From: Streptomyces sp. YS415 | Lineage (GTDB): Bacteria; Actinomycetota; Actinomycetes; Streptomycetales; Streptomycetaceae | Direction of reading: 5' to 3' | Length of the DNA stretch: 64,000 nucleotides | Assembly (NCBI RefSeq): GCF_023544665.1 | Contig: NZ_JAMJFL010000009.1 | Span: 214,253 to 278,252, forward strand | Shown here: positions 50,314-58,937 of the stretch, in pieces | Numbering within the stretch: the first letter of the stretch is position 1 | How the letters are laid out: each line of letters begins with the position of its first letter | Notes under the pieces: generated by a model | What the model was told of the DNA's origin: nothing | Seen by the model: the letters and a program-made list of their open reading frames with translations, nothing else | Databases searched by the model: none | Program-made: the position numbers and the translations under genes

Positions 50314-50955
50314 TCAGCAGGCCTTGTCCGCCGCGGCGGGCGTCGGCTTCGGCTTGGTCAGCGTGGCCAGGGCCTTGTCGGCGTCCGCCTTCGCCGTCAG
50401 CTTCTTGAAGCCCGAGCCGAGGATCAGGTCCACCGCCGTGCCCTTGCGGGCCGCGTCCGTGCGGCGCTCGGCGCCCGGCAGCTGGGTGGCGAGGACCGGC
50501 AGCGACGTGTCGAGGGCGGCGGAGGGGCCGAGCAGCAGCGCCGTGCCCTTGACCTTCTTGTCGTACTGCTTGGTCGCGTTGCCCACCTCGCCGATCCGGA
50601 AGCCGCGCTTCTTCAGCTCGTCCGCGGTCTTCTTCGCGAGGCCGCTCACCGGCGTGGCGTTGAGCACGTTGACGGTGATCCGGCCCGGCTCGGGGAGCGC
50701 GGCGGCCTTGGTCGAGACAGTCGCCCGGTCGCGGCACTCCCCGAGCCGGGCGCCGGCCGCGGAGGCTTCCTTGCCGCCACCGGTGAAGACGTCGATGAGC
50801 TGGAGCGTGCCCCAGCCGAGCACGCCGAGGGCGGTGACGGACGCGACGGCCAGGAGAACGAGCCTGCCGCGTCGCCGCGGCCGGCGCATCCGCGGGTACT
50901 TGTCCCCCGTGATCCGGTACTGGCCGCCCATGCCAGGGGGAGTCAGCATGCTCAT
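50314..50955 (-). CDS. LytR C-terminal domain membrane protein
   Basis: 213 residues: basic N-terminus, one membrane helix at about 31-53 (LVLLAVASVTALGVLGWGTLQLI), then a LytR_C domain (ITVNVLNATPVSGLAKKTADELKKRGF). Unlike LCP proteins it has no phosphotransferase domain. Extracellular; probably binds cell-wall glycan, by family. Single gene. Confidence 0.88.
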   Translation of the reverse strand: MSMLTPPGMGGQYRITGDKYPRMRRPRRRGRLVLLAVASVTALGVLGWGTLQLIDVFTGGGKEASAAGARLGECRDRATVSTKAAALPEPGRITVNVLNATPVSGLAKKTADELKKRGFRIGEVGNATKQYDKKVKGTALLLGPSAALDTSLPVLATQLPGAERRTDAARKGTAVDLILGSGFKKLTAKADADKALATLTKPKPTPAAADKAC

Positions 50956-51067
50956 GGGCGCAGCGTAGTGCGCCGGAGCGGTGATTCCTACTACATGATC
51001 ATTGGATGCCGGGCAGGAGAACCCGAAAGGGTCAACCCTTCACCGGACCGCCACTCGATCCGCGGCG

Positions 51068-51364
51068 TCAGTCCAGCTCGAGCACGCGCGCGTGCAGCAC
51101 CTGGCGCTGTTGCAGCGCGGCGCGCACGGCCCGGTGCAGACCGTCCTCCAGGTACAGATCGCCCTGCCACTTCACCACGTGCGCGAACAGGTCGCCGTAG
51201 AAGGTGGAGTCCTCGGCGAGCAGGGTCTCCAGGTCGAGCTGGCCCTTGGTCGTCACGAGCTGATCGAGGCGGACCGGGCGCGGTGCGACGTCCGCCCACT
51301 GCCGGGTGCTCTCCCGGCCGTGGTCGGGGTACGGCCGGCCGTTTCCGATGCGCTTGAAGATCAC
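51068..51364 (-). CDS. Conserved small protein with ParB-like fold hints
   Basis: 98 residues. The C-terminal half (LYLEDGLHRAVRAALQQRQVLHARVLEL) resembles the ParB/sulfiredoxin-like motif D-G-x-H-R-x-x-A. GTG 51364. Some databases label homologues VapB antitoxin, but no toxin gene is adjacent, so I avoid that name. Divergent from the HerA-like gene. Confidence 0.75.
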   Translation of the reverse strand: MIFKRIGNGRPYPDHGRESTRQWADVAPRPVRLDQLVTTKGQLDLETLLAEDSTFYGDLFAHVVKWQGDLYLEDGLHRAVRAALQQRQVLHARVLELD

Positions 51365-51476
51365 ACGGAAAGCCTACCGGTCCAGACGTTCCGGGCGCAG
51401 CCATGGCGCCCGAGTGCGACGCTGGAAAAGCCGCTGTAAATCGGGGTGAACCTCAATTTTCGGATAGGTGCCTGAG

Positions 51477-53069
51477 ATGAGTGACCGCGAAACCGTGCCG
51501 TCGGCCACCGCCCCCGAGAAGTCCGGGAGCGCTCCCGCCCTGCCGAAGGAGGCCCTGGAGATCGCCGCCGGGTACGCCTTCGCAGGCCCCGCCCTCGACC
51601 TGGGCGCCCTGCTGTGGGAGGGCCGGTGCCTGGCCGACGCGCAGATCCGGATCCCGCTGCCGATGCTCAATCGGCACGGTCTGGTCGCCGGCGCGACCGG
51701 CACCGGCAAGACCAAGACGCTCCAGCTGATCGCCGAACAGCTCTCGGCCCAGGGCGTGCCGGTGTTCCTCGCCGACATCAAGGGCGATCTGTCGGGCATC
51801 TCGGCGCCGGGACAGCCCGGCGACCGGATCACCGCCCGTGCCGCGGACGTCCACCAGCGCTGGACGGCGACCGGCTTCCCCGCGCAGTTCTACGCGCTCG
51901 GCGGTCTCGGCCACGGCGTTCCGGTGCGGGCCACGATCACCAGCTTCGGCCCGGTCCTGCTCTCGAAGGTGCTGCAGCTGAACCGGACCCAGGAGCAGTC
52001 GCTCGGCCTGGTCTTCCACTACGCCGACACCAAGGGCCTGGAGCTGGTCGACCTCAAGGACCTCAGGGCGGTGGTCGCCTTCCTGACCTCGGACGAGGGC
52101 CGGCCGGAGCTGAAGAGCATCGGCGGTCTGTCCAGTGCCACGGCGGGAGTGATCCTGCGGGCGCTGACCGCCTTCGAGGCGCAGGGCATGGGCGGCTTCT
52201 TCGGGGAGCCGGAGTTCGACACGGCCGAGTTCCTGCGCACGGACGGGGACGGGCGCGGCACGGTCTCCGTCCTCGAACTGCCCGCCGTGCAGGACAAGCC
52301 GGAGCTGTTCTCCACGTTCCTGATGTGGCTGCTCGCCGATCTCTTCCACGATCTGCCCGAGGTCGGTGACACCGGCAAGCCGAAGCTGGTCTTCTTCTTC
52401 GACGAGGCGCATCTGCTGTTCCAGGACGCCTCCCCGGCCTTCCTGGACGCGATCACGCGGACCGTGCGGCTCATTCGCTCGAAAGGGGTCGGCGTCTTCT
52501 TCGTCACGCAGACCCCGAAGGACGTACCGGGGGACGTCCTCGGCCAGCTCGGCAACCGGATCCAGCACGCGCTGCGCGCCTTCACCCCGGACGACGAGAA
52601 GGCGCTCAGGGCCACGGTGAAGACCTTCCCCAACTCGGCGTACGACCTGGAGGAGCTGCTCACCGGGCTCGGGACCGGCGAGGCGGTGGTCACCGTGCTC
52701 AGCGAGAGGGGCGCCCCGACGCCGGTCGCCGCGACCCGGCTGCGGGCACCCGAGTCCCTGATGGGGCCGATCGAGTCCGCGGCCCTGAACGAGGCGGTGA
52801 CGTCGTCGCCGCTGTACGGGCGGTACGCGCAGGCCGTCGACCGGGAGTCGGCGTACGAGCGGCTGCAGCGGCCGCCCGCGGGCAAGGGGCCGGACGAGAT
52901 GCGGGCCCGGGCCCCCCAGGCCGCCCCGCGGACCCAGGAGCAGCCGTCGGTGGTCGAGCAGGTCGTCGGCAGCGGCATGTTCAAGTCGCTGGCCCGGTCC
53001 GTCGGCACTCAGATCGGGCGCGAGATCACCCGCTCGGTCTTCGGTACGGCCCGGCGGCGGAGGCGGTAG
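51477..53069 (+). CDS. HerA-like / DUF853 P-loop ATPase
   Basis: 530-residue ATPase of the FtsK-HerA superfamily. Walker A GATGTGKTKTLQ at about 73, Walker B LVFFFDEAHLLF, sensor-like FFVTQTPKDVP. C-terminal segment is Pro/Gln-rich, then SGMFKSLARSVGTQIGREITRSVFG. ATG 51477 (AGGTG nine bases upstream) is preferred over GTG 51468. Bacterial members are of unknown function; no nuclease partner (NurA, SIR2) is adjacent. Confidence 0.88.
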   Translation: MSDRETVPSATAPEKSGSAPALPKEALEIAAGYAFAGPALDLGALLWEGRCLADAQIRIPLPMLNRHGLVAGATGTGKTKTLQLIAEQLSAQGVPVFLADIKGDLSGISAPGQPGDRITARAADVHQRWTATGFPAQFYALGGLGHGVPVRATITSFGPVLLSKVLQLNRTQEQSLGLVFHYADTKGLELVDLKDLRAVVAFLTSDEGRPELKSIGGLSSATAGVILRALTAFEAQGMGGFFGEPEFDTAEFLRTDGDGRGTVSVLELPAVQDKPELFSTFLMWLLADLFHDLPEVGDTGKPKLVFFFDEAHLLFQDASPAFLDAITRTVRLIRSKGVGVFFVTQTPKDVPGDVLGQLGNRIQHALRAFTPDDEKALRATVKTFPNSAYDLEELLTGLGTGEAVVTVLSERGAPTPVAATRLRAPESLMGPIESAALNEAVTSSPLYGRYAQAVDRESAYERLQRPPAGKGPDEMRARAPQAAPRTQEQPSVVEQVVGSGMFKSLARSVGTQIGREITRSVFGTARRRRR

Positions 53070-53097
53070 CCGCCACGGCCCCGCCTCCGCCGGCTGC

Positions 53098-53214
53098 TCA
53101 GCGGTTCTTGTCCTTCGGGGAATGTTCGTCCCGCTTCGTCTGCGGCTTCGGCGTGCTGCGTGCGGCCTCCGCCCGCAGCAGGGCGCGCAGGACGGCGTAC
53201 GGGTCCATGGGCAT
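53098..53214 (-). CDS. 38-residue small protein
   Basis: Reads MPMDPYAVLRALLRAEAARS followed by a Lys/Asp-rich tail ending KDKNR. AAGGAG lies eight bases before ATG 53214. Amphipathic N-terminal helix, charged tail. Convergent with the HerA-like gene. No family recognised. Confidence 0.55.
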   Translation of the reverse strand: MPMDPYAVLRALLRAEAARSTPKPQTKRDEHSPKDKNR

Positions 53215-53265
53215 GGGGGTGCTCCTTGCGTCGTACTGACGGATGAACCGGGGGGAGCGGTTCTG

Positions 53266-53568
53266 TCAGCAGCGCAGGACCACCACCGAGCGGCGGGCGG
53301 CCGGGGTGCGCGGGTGCGGCGGCGGGAGCAGGGCCGCCGGGCGGGGGCGCGGGGCGGGAGGCGGCGGGAGGGCGGCGGCGCGGTGCGCGCGGCGGGCGGT
53401 TCCGGGCCGCGGGGCGGGGTCGACGACGTCGTACTCGATGATCTCGGTGGCCGCCGCGACGGGGGAGAGGGGCCCTCCGGCGGGTGCCGCGGGGACGCAC
53501 AGGGCGAGCAGCAGGACGAAGGTCCGCAGCCAGGTCCGGCCGGGTCGGAGGCTTCGTACGGTGCTCAC
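53266..53568 (-). CDS. Small Pro-rich secreted protein
   Basis: 100 residues: signal peptide (TWLRTFVLLLALCVPAAPA), a short polar part (ATEIIEYDVVDPAPRPG) and a Pro/Arg/Ala-rich tail ending VVVLRC with a terminal Cys. GTG 53568, GGAGATG upstream. Lies 51 bp upstream (same strand) of the 38-residue gene. Function unknown. Confidence 0.55.
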   Translation of the reverse strand: MSTVRSLRPGRTWLRTFVLLLALCVPAAPAGGPLSPVAAATEIIEYDVVDPAPRPGTARRAHRAAALPPPPAPRPRPAALLPPPHPRTPAARRSVVVLRC

Positions 53569-53642
53569 GGAAGGTCATCTCCCCGTCGCGGCCGCGCCGT
53601 TCTGCGCGGCGCGCCCGAGAACCGCCCGCCCGGCGTACCCGG

Positions 53643-54308
53643 TCACAGCTCGTGGGGGACCTGGCGGGCGCGGTGGCGGATGCCCAGCGCCGTGACGATC
53701 TCGACGATGCCGACGACGACCAGCCAGATCCCGCCGACCACGACGAGGACGCCGACCGACTCGAACGGCGAGACGATCAGCACGGCCCCGGCGGCGAAGG
53801 TGACGACGCCGAGGAGGATCTGCCGGCCGCGGGCGGGCATGCCCGGGTCGGAGACGGCCGCCACGGTCTGGGTGATGCCGCGGATCAGCCAGCCGATGCC
53901 GATCCACAGGGCGAGCAGCAGCAGCGACTGCATGGGCCCGCGGAAGCAGAACAGGCCCAGCAGGATCGACAGGGCGCCGCTGATGAAGCCCAGCACGCGC
54001 AGCGAGGTCGTCTTGTGCGTGCCGAAGGCGGCGACCAGCTGGAAGACGCCGCTGAGCAGGAGGTAGAGGCCGAACAGGACGCCGGTGGCGCGCAGCGTGG
54101 AGCCCGGCCAGACCAGCACCAGCACGCCCAGGACCAGCGAGGCGAGGCCGGTCAGCAGGACGATCTGCCAGGCGGCCCGGGACAGGGCGTGCAGGGGGCC
54201 CTCGAGGGGCGGTTCGGGTTCGTGGCCGCCTCTCGGGGCGCGCCGCGCGTGGACGTTGCGGTCGTCGTACTCCGGGCCCCACGCGGGGCCGGACGGTGCC
54301 TCGGTCAT
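53643..54308 (-). CDS. HdeD-family (DUF308) membrane protein
   Basis: 221 residues with six hydrophobic helices in two DUF308 repeats (IVLLTGLASLVLGVLVLVWP, LRATGVLFGLYLLLSGVFQL, ...). Cytoplasmic N-terminus of about 45 polar residues. HdeD in E. coli relates to acid resistance; the actinobacterial role is unknown. Confidence 0.88.
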   Translation of the reverse strand: MTEAPSGPAWGPEYDDRNVHARRAPRGGHEPEPPLEGPLHALSRAAWQIVLLTGLASLVLGVLVLVWPGSTLRATGVLFGLYLLLSGVFQLVAAFGTHKTTSLRVLGFISGALSILLGLFCFRGPMQSLLLLALWIGIGWLIRGITQTVAAVSDPGMPARGRQILLGVVTFAAGAVLIVSPFESVGVLVVVGGIWLVVVGIVEIVTALGIRHRARQVPHEL

Positions 54309-54363
54309 GGTTCAAGCTGAGAACGGCCCGGCCGGTGCCGCCACCAAGGGTGAGCCGAACGGC

Positions 54364-54948
54364 TTACTTCTTGGCCGCCCTGGCCGCCGCCTTCATCTCC
54401 TGCTTGTGCGCGCGCACCTTCGCCAGCGACTCCGGCCCCGTGATGTCGGCGACGGACCGGAAGGACTCGGCCTCGCCGTAGGAGCCGGCCGCCTCCCGCC
54501 AGCCCTTCGGGGCCACGCCGAGCCGCTTGCCCAGCAGCGCGAGGAAGATCTGCGCCTTCTGCTTGCCGAAGCCGGGCAGTTCCTCCAGGCGCCGCAGCAG
54601 TTCCGTGCCCTCGGTGACGCCCTTCCAGACCAGTTCGGCGTTGCCGTCGTAGTGCTCGACCAGGTACTGGCACAGCTGCTGGACGCGCTTGGCCATGGAC
54701 CCCGGGTAGCGGTGCACGGCCGGCTTCTCCGACAGCAGCGCCGCGAAGGACTCCGGGTCCAGGGCGGCGATGTCGTGCGCGTCCAGATCGTCCGCGCCGA
54801 GCCGGTCCGCGATCGTCCGGGGCCCCTTGAACGCCCACTCCATCGGGACCTGCTGGTCGAGCAGCATCCCGACCAGCGCGGCGAGCGGACTGCGGCCGAG
54901 CAGCTCGTCGGCGTCGGGGTCCTGGGCGAGGTGAAGGGTGACGTCCAT
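54364..54948 (-). CDS. HhH-GPD-type base-excision repair family protein
   Basis: 194 residues. Helix-hairpin-helix with ELPGFGKQKAQIFLALLGKRLGV (about 120-143) and an N-terminal LVGMLLDQQVPMEWAF segment place it in the HhH-GPD superfamily. The catalytic Asp expected about 18 residues after the hairpin is not obvious (KGWREAAGSYGE), so activity is uncertain. Lys-rich C-terminus. Single gene. Confidence 0.82.
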   Translation of the reverse strand: MDVTLHLAQDPDADELLGRSPLAALVGMLLDQQVPMEWAFKGPRTIADRLGADDLDAHDIAALDPESFAALLSEKPAVHRYPGSMAKRVQQLCQYLVEHYDGNAELVWKGVTEGTELLRRLEELPGFGKQKAQIFLALLGKRLGVAPKGWREAAGSYGEAESFRSVADITGPESLAKVRAHKQEMKAAARAAKK

Positions 54949-55021
54949 GGCTCGATGATCCCGCGGACGAGCCCGGGTCGCGCGCCGGTACGCGAGCGCG
55001 ACCGCGTGCGCCTGCTCGGGC

Positions 55022-55732
55022 TCAGGTCGCGCGCCAGTACCCCAGCGCGTGCATCCGGTCCTTGGCGACGCCCAGCTCCTTGCGGACGTAGGCCGACAGG
55101 TTCCGGGTGGTCACCGTGTCACAGGCGATCCAGACGTACGGCTGGTCGGTGCCCTTCACCAGGTCGGGCAGGTCCGCGCGTACGGCGTCCACCAGCTCGT
55201 GGCGGGCGACCGGGCGCAGCTCGTGCCGGGAGGCGTCGGCCCGGCAGGGCAGCCCGTCGAGGGTGCCCTCGAACCAGATGGTCGCCGGGGCCGTACCCAG
55301 CGCGTCCAGGAGGGAGTTGAGCGCGGGCAGCGAGGCGGGGTCGGCCATCGCGAAGACGTGGGAGGGCTCGGGCCGGGGATGCTGGAAGCCCGTGCCCTGG
55401 ACCGTCGCCTCGATGGTGTCCCCGGCCCGCGCCGCCCGCGCCCAGTCACTGGCCACACCTTCGTGCAGCGCGAACTCCAGGCTGAAGGTGCCGGCCTCCG
55501 GATCGGGGTCGACCAGCGTGTACGCCCGCTGGTGCGGCTTGCCCCCGTCGGTGAACCAGAGCCGGACCCACATCGTCGGGTGGACGCCGGTCGCCGCGAG
55601 CATGCCGCCGTCGGTGAGGTGCAGCCGCCGGTAGTCGGGAGAGACGTCCTCGGCGCCGGTGACCGTGAACTCGAAGTCCTTGGCGCCCATCAGTTTCAGG
55701 ACCGTGCCCTGCCAACCGTGCCCCTGCCCCAT
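55022..55732 (-). CDS. Siderophore-interacting FAD protein (ferric-siderophore reductase)
   Basis: 236 residues of the SIP/ViuB family. FAD motif RAYTLVDPDPEAGTFSLEFALH, Gly-rich GTGFQHP, C-terminal KDRMHALGYWRAT. Such proteins reduce Fe(III) from imported siderophores in the cytoplasm. Divergent from the acylase operon, with an iron box between, so it is expected to be induced in low iron. Confidence 0.92.
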   Translation of the reverse strand: MGQGHGWQGTVLKLMGAKDFEFTVTGAEDVSPDYRRLHLTDGGMLAATGVHPTMWVRLWFTDGGKPHQRAYTLVDPDPEAGTFSLEFALHEGVASDWARAARAGDTIEATVQGTGFQHPRPEPSHVFAMADPASLPALNSLLDALGTAPATIWFEGTLDGLPCRADASRHELRPVARHELVDAVRADLPDLVKGTDQPYVWIACDTVTTRNLSAYVRKELGVAKDRMHALGYWRAT

Positions 55733-55772
55733 CGCGTCTTCACCCTTCGCGTACTATTCCGCCACGAATAAC

Positions 55773-55791
55773 TTAGGCAAGGCTAACCTAA
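55773..55791. promoter_or_regulatory. Iron box (DmdR/IdeR-type operator)
   Basis: TTAGGCAAGGCTAACCTAA matches the actinobacterial iron box TTAGGTTAGGCTAACCTAA at 17 of 19 positions. It lies 40 bp from the SIP start and 29 bp from the acylase start, so one site likely represses both divergent units when iron is plentiful. Confidence 0.92.
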
Positions 55792-55820
55792 AGCAGGCCA
55801 TGAGCACAGGAGGGTGACAG

Positions 55821-57869
55821 GTGACCGCCGAGATCTACCGCGACGCCTGGGGCATCCCGCACTTGCGGGCGGACGGCGCGCGCGAACTCGCCCGCGCCCA
55901 GGGCCGCGTCACCGCCCTCGACCGGGCCTGGCAGCTGGAGGTGGAACGCCGCCGCGCCGAGGGCACCTCCGCCGCCCTGCTCGGCCCGGACTCCCTGGCC
56001 TGGGACCGCTTCGTGCGGCGGGCCAGGCTCGACGACACCGCCCGCCGCTGCTGGGCCGAACTGGCCGACGGCGACCCGGAGACCGCCGACTGGATCCGGG
56101 CGTACGTCGACGGCGTCAACGAAGGCCTCGCCGGGGCCGCCCTGCCGGTCGGCACCCCCGGCCGCTGGGAGCCCTGGACCCCGCTCGGCATCTGGCTCGG
56201 CATCCACATCCTCTTCGCGGGCTTCCCGGCCAAGCTCTGGCGCGACCAGGCGGTGCGGCACCTCGGCGAGGAGGCCGTCGGCCTGTTCGCCATCGACGGC
56301 CCCGGCACCTCCGGCAGCAACGGCTGGCTGGTGAGCGGCGAGCGCACGGTCTCCGGGCAGCCGATCATCGCGGGCGACCCGCACCGGTTCATCGAGGACG
56401 CGGGCGTCTACCAGCAGATCCATCTGTCCTGCCCCGAGTTCGACGTCGTCGGCCTCGCCGTCCCCGGCGTCCCCGGCATCGCCCACTTCGGGCACACCGG
56501 CACGGTCGCCTGGGCCATCACCAACGCCATGGCCGACTACCAGGACCTGTACCGGGAACGGCTGCGGCGGACGGGCGCGGGCGTGGAGGCACTCGGTCCG
56601 GACGGCACCTGGGCCCGCGCCGCCCGGCACACCGAGACCATCGAGGTCGCGGGCGAGGACCCGGTCGAGGTCGAGGTCATCGAGACCGACCGCGGCCCGG
56701 TCGTCATCGGCGGCCCCGAAGGCCTCGACGACGGCACCGACTGCGCCGTCAGCCTCCGCTACCCGCCCCGCGTCACCGGCGACCTCGGCTTCGGCGCCCT
56801 CCTCCCGCTGCTGCGGGCCCGCCGGGTCGCCGACGTGGACCGGGCCTTCGACCGGTGGACCGAGCCGGTCAACGTCGTCCAGGCCGCCGACACCGAGGGC
56901 GGCCTGCTCCACCGCGTCGCCGGAAAGGTCCCGCGGCGCGCCCGGGCCAACCGCACCCGGCTGGTCCCCGCCTGGGAGCCCGGCCACGCCTGGCAGGGCT
57001 GGCACGAGATGCCGTACGGCGAACTCGCCGACGGTGTCGCGGTGATGGCCAACCAGCGCGGCCCCGCCGCGCCCCTCGGCGTCGAGTTCGCCCCGCCGCA
57101 CCGCGCCGACCGCATCGCCGCCCTGCTGGGCGAGAAGGAGCAGTGGGCGCCCGGCGACATGCCCGCCATCCACACCGATACCCATCTCGCCTCCGCCGCC
57201 GCCCTGCTGGACCGCCTGGCTGCCCTCGACGGCCTCTCCCCGGAGGCGGCCCGCCTGCGCGAGACGCTCCTGGCCTGGGACCGCCGGATGGACGCCGACA
57301 GCGCACCGGCCGCCGTCTACGCGGCGGTGCGCGGCGCGGTCGTACGCCGGCTCGCCGTGCACCCCGCCTTCGCCGCCCTGACCGCCCCGCCCGCCTACCC
57401 CGAGGTCCTGCTCCCCTGGCTCGCCCTCGTCCCGCGCATCGGCTACGCCCTCGAACACCTGCTGCGCGCCGAGGAGTTGTACGGCATCGACCGGCCGGAA
57501 GCCGTGCGCGCCGCCGTGGAGGAGGTGGCCGCCCGGCCGCCCGGGGGAGTCTGGGGCGACACCCACCGCCTCGCCCCCTGGCGTGCCCTGCCCGCCGAGT
57601 ACGACGAGCCCGCTCTCTCCGGCGACCACGACTGCGTCCTGTGCACCTCCGCCGTGCCCGGCATCACCGACCTCGCGGCCCGCGGCCCCGCCGCCCGGTA
57701 CGTCTGGGACCTGGACCGCCGCGAACACAGCCTGTGGGTGGTGCCGTTCGGCGCCTCCGGGGTGCCCGGCACTCCCCACCACCGCGACCAACTGCCCCTG
57801 TGGACGCGGGGAGAGCTCGTCCCCGTCGTCACGGACTTCGACCGACTGGAGAAGGAAACCGATGTCTGA
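55821..57869 (+). CDS. Penicillin-acylase-family Ntn hydrolase, probably siderophore-related
   Basis: 682-residue N-terminal-nucleophile hydrolase precursor. Alpha-chain start AEIYRDAWGIPHLRADG; the autoprocessing site and nucleophile are in GTSGSNGWLVSG, making Ser166 the new N-terminus of the beta chain; DPHRFIED and IAHFGHTGTVAWAITNA follow. No signal peptide, so cytoplasmic, unlike periplasmic PvdQ. GTG 55821, GGAGGGTGACAG upstream. Controlled by the iron box and overlapping a siderophore-type acyltransferase gene. A desG/desH-like pair has been described for desferrioxamine variants (recalled). Confidence 0.9.
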   Translation: MTAEIYRDAWGIPHLRADGARELARAQGRVTALDRAWQLEVERRRAEGTSAALLGPDSLAWDRFVRRARLDDTARRCWAELADGDPETADWIRAYVDGVNEGLAGAALPVGTPGRWEPWTPLGIWLGIHILFAGFPAKLWRDQAVRHLGEEAVGLFAIDGPGTSGSNGWLVSGERTVSGQPIIAGDPHRFIEDAGVYQQIHLSCPEFDVVGLAVPGVPGIAHFGHTGTVAWAITNAMADYQDLYRERLRRTGAGVEALGPDGTWARAARHTETIEVAGEDPVEVEVIETDRGPVVIGGPEGLDDGTDCAVSLRYPPRVTGDLGFGALLPLLRARRVADVDRAFDRWTEPVNVVQAADTEGGLLHRVAGKVPRRARANRTRLVPAWEPGHAWQGWHEMPYGELADGVAVMANQRGPAAPLGVEFAPPHRADRIAALLGEKEQWAPGDMPAIHTDTHLASAAALLDRLAALDGLSPEAARLRETLLAWDRRMDADSAPAAVYAAVRGAVVRRLAVHPAFAALTAPPAYPEVLLPWLALVPRIGYALEHLLRAEELYGIDRPEAVRAAVEEVAARPPGGVWGDTHRLAPWRALPAEYDEPALSGDHDCVLCTSAVPGITDLAARGPAARYVWDLDRREHSLWVVPFGASGVPGTPHHRDQLPLWTRGELVPVVTDFDRLEKETDV

Positions 57870-58461
57870 GACCCGCGAGACGGTGTACGAGGAGCGGGTC
57901 GACGGCTTCGGCACCGTGTCTGTCCTGCGCCTCGACCCGCAGACCGACGCCGAGGTCGTGCACTCCTGGGTGAGCGAGGAACGCGCCGCGTTCTGGGGCA
58001 TGAACGGCCTCAGCCGCGACCAGGTCACCGAGATCTACGCCCACCTGGACACCCTCGACACCCACCACGCCTACCTCGTCCGCCGCGACGGCGTCCCGGT
58101 CGCGCTGCTGCAGACCTACGAGCCCGAGGCCGACCGGGTCAGCGAGTGCTACGACGTGGAGCCCGGCGACATCGGCGTCCACCTGCTGCTCGCGCCCGCC
58201 GACGAGGAGAGCGGCCGCAGCGGCTGGACGTCCGGGCTGCTCAAGGCCATCACCTCCTACGCCCTCATCGGCCTGGACCGGCGGCGGATCGTCATCGACC
58301 CCGACGTGGCGAACGAGAAGGCCGTCGCCCGCTTCGTGCGCCAGGGCTTCGAGGCGGGACCGCTCGTCACCCTCCCCGAGATCGACCTCCCGGACGTGTA
58401 CCTGCCGGAGAAGAAGGCCCAACTCGCCTTCCTCCGCCGGGAGGTAGCCTTCCCCGGGTGA
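57862..58461 (+). CDS. Siderophore-type GNAT N-acyltransferase (IucB/MbtK-like)
   Basis: 199 residues of the Acetyltransf_8 branch used in hydroxamate siderophore assembly. Signatures: FWGMNGLSRDQVTEIYAHLD, HHAYLVRRDGVPVALLQTYE, YDVEPGDIGVHLLLAP, RRIVIDPDVANEKAVARFVRQGF, LPEKKAQLAFLRR. It would acylate an N-hydroxy-polyamine. ATG 57862 overlaps the acylase stop by 8 bp; its own stop overlaps the cupin GTG. Confidence 0.9.
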   Translation: MSETRETVYEERVDGFGTVSVLRLDPQTDAEVVHSWVSEERAAFWGMNGLSRDQVTEIYAHLDTLDTHHAYLVRRDGVPVALLQTYEPEADRVSECYDVEPGDIGVHLLLAPADEESGRSGWTSGLLKAITSYALIGLDRRRIVIDPDVANEKAVARFVRQGFEAGPLVTLPEIDLPDVYLPEKKAQLAFLRREVAFPG

Positions 58462-58937
58462 CCCCGGAAGACCTCGTCGCCCACTACGGTCTGGAGCCGA
58501 TACCGCGCGAGGGCGGACTGTTCCGCCGTACCTGGGAAGGGCCCGCGCTACCGGACGGCAGACCCGCGGGCACCGCCATAGTCGCCCTGCTCACCGCCGA
58601 GCCGGGCGACTACTCCGCGCTGCACCGGCTGACCGGCGACGAGGTCTGGCACTTCTACCTCGGCGACCCCCTGGAGATGCTGCTGCTCGCTCCCGACGGC
58701 AGCTCCCGCACGCCCGTCCTGGGCCCGGACGTCCTGCACGGCCAGCAACCGCAGCTGACCGTCCCCGCGGGCACCTGGATGGGCGCCCGGGTCGCGGCCG
58801 GCGGCGGCTGGACCTTCTTCGGCTGCACCATGGCCCCCGGCTTCACCTACGAGGACTACGAGCACGGCGACGCGCAGCACCTCCTCGCCCGCTATCCCCA
58901 CGAGGCCGCCCGGATCATGGAACTGTGCCGCCCATGA
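58458..58937 (+). CDS. DUF985 cupin-domain protein
   Basis: 159-residue single cupin of the YML079/DUF985 type: LVAHYGLEPIPREGGLFRRTW, SALHRLTGDEVWHFYLGDPLEM, FFGCTMAPGFTYEDYE. The metal ligands typical of active cupins are only partly visible. GTGA overlap with the acyltransferase gene, ATGA overlap with the SDR. Role in the operon unknown. Confidence 0.88.
   Translation: MTPEDLVAHYGLEPIPREGGLFRRTWEGPALPDGRPAGTAIVALLTAEPGDYSALHRLTGDEVWHFYLGDPLEMLLLAPDGSSRTPVLGPDVLHGQQPQLTVPAGTWMGARVAAGGGWTFFGCTMAPGFTYEDYEHGDAQHLLARYPHEAARIMELCRP

Noticed and set aside
51068..51364. VapB-type antitoxin
   Set aside because: No VapC toxin or other partner adjacent; the sequence looks closer to a ParB-like fold.
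51477..53069. HerA-based anti-phage defence system
   Set aside because: No SIR2, NurA, DUF4297 or other known partner is adjacent; neighbours are housekeeping genes.
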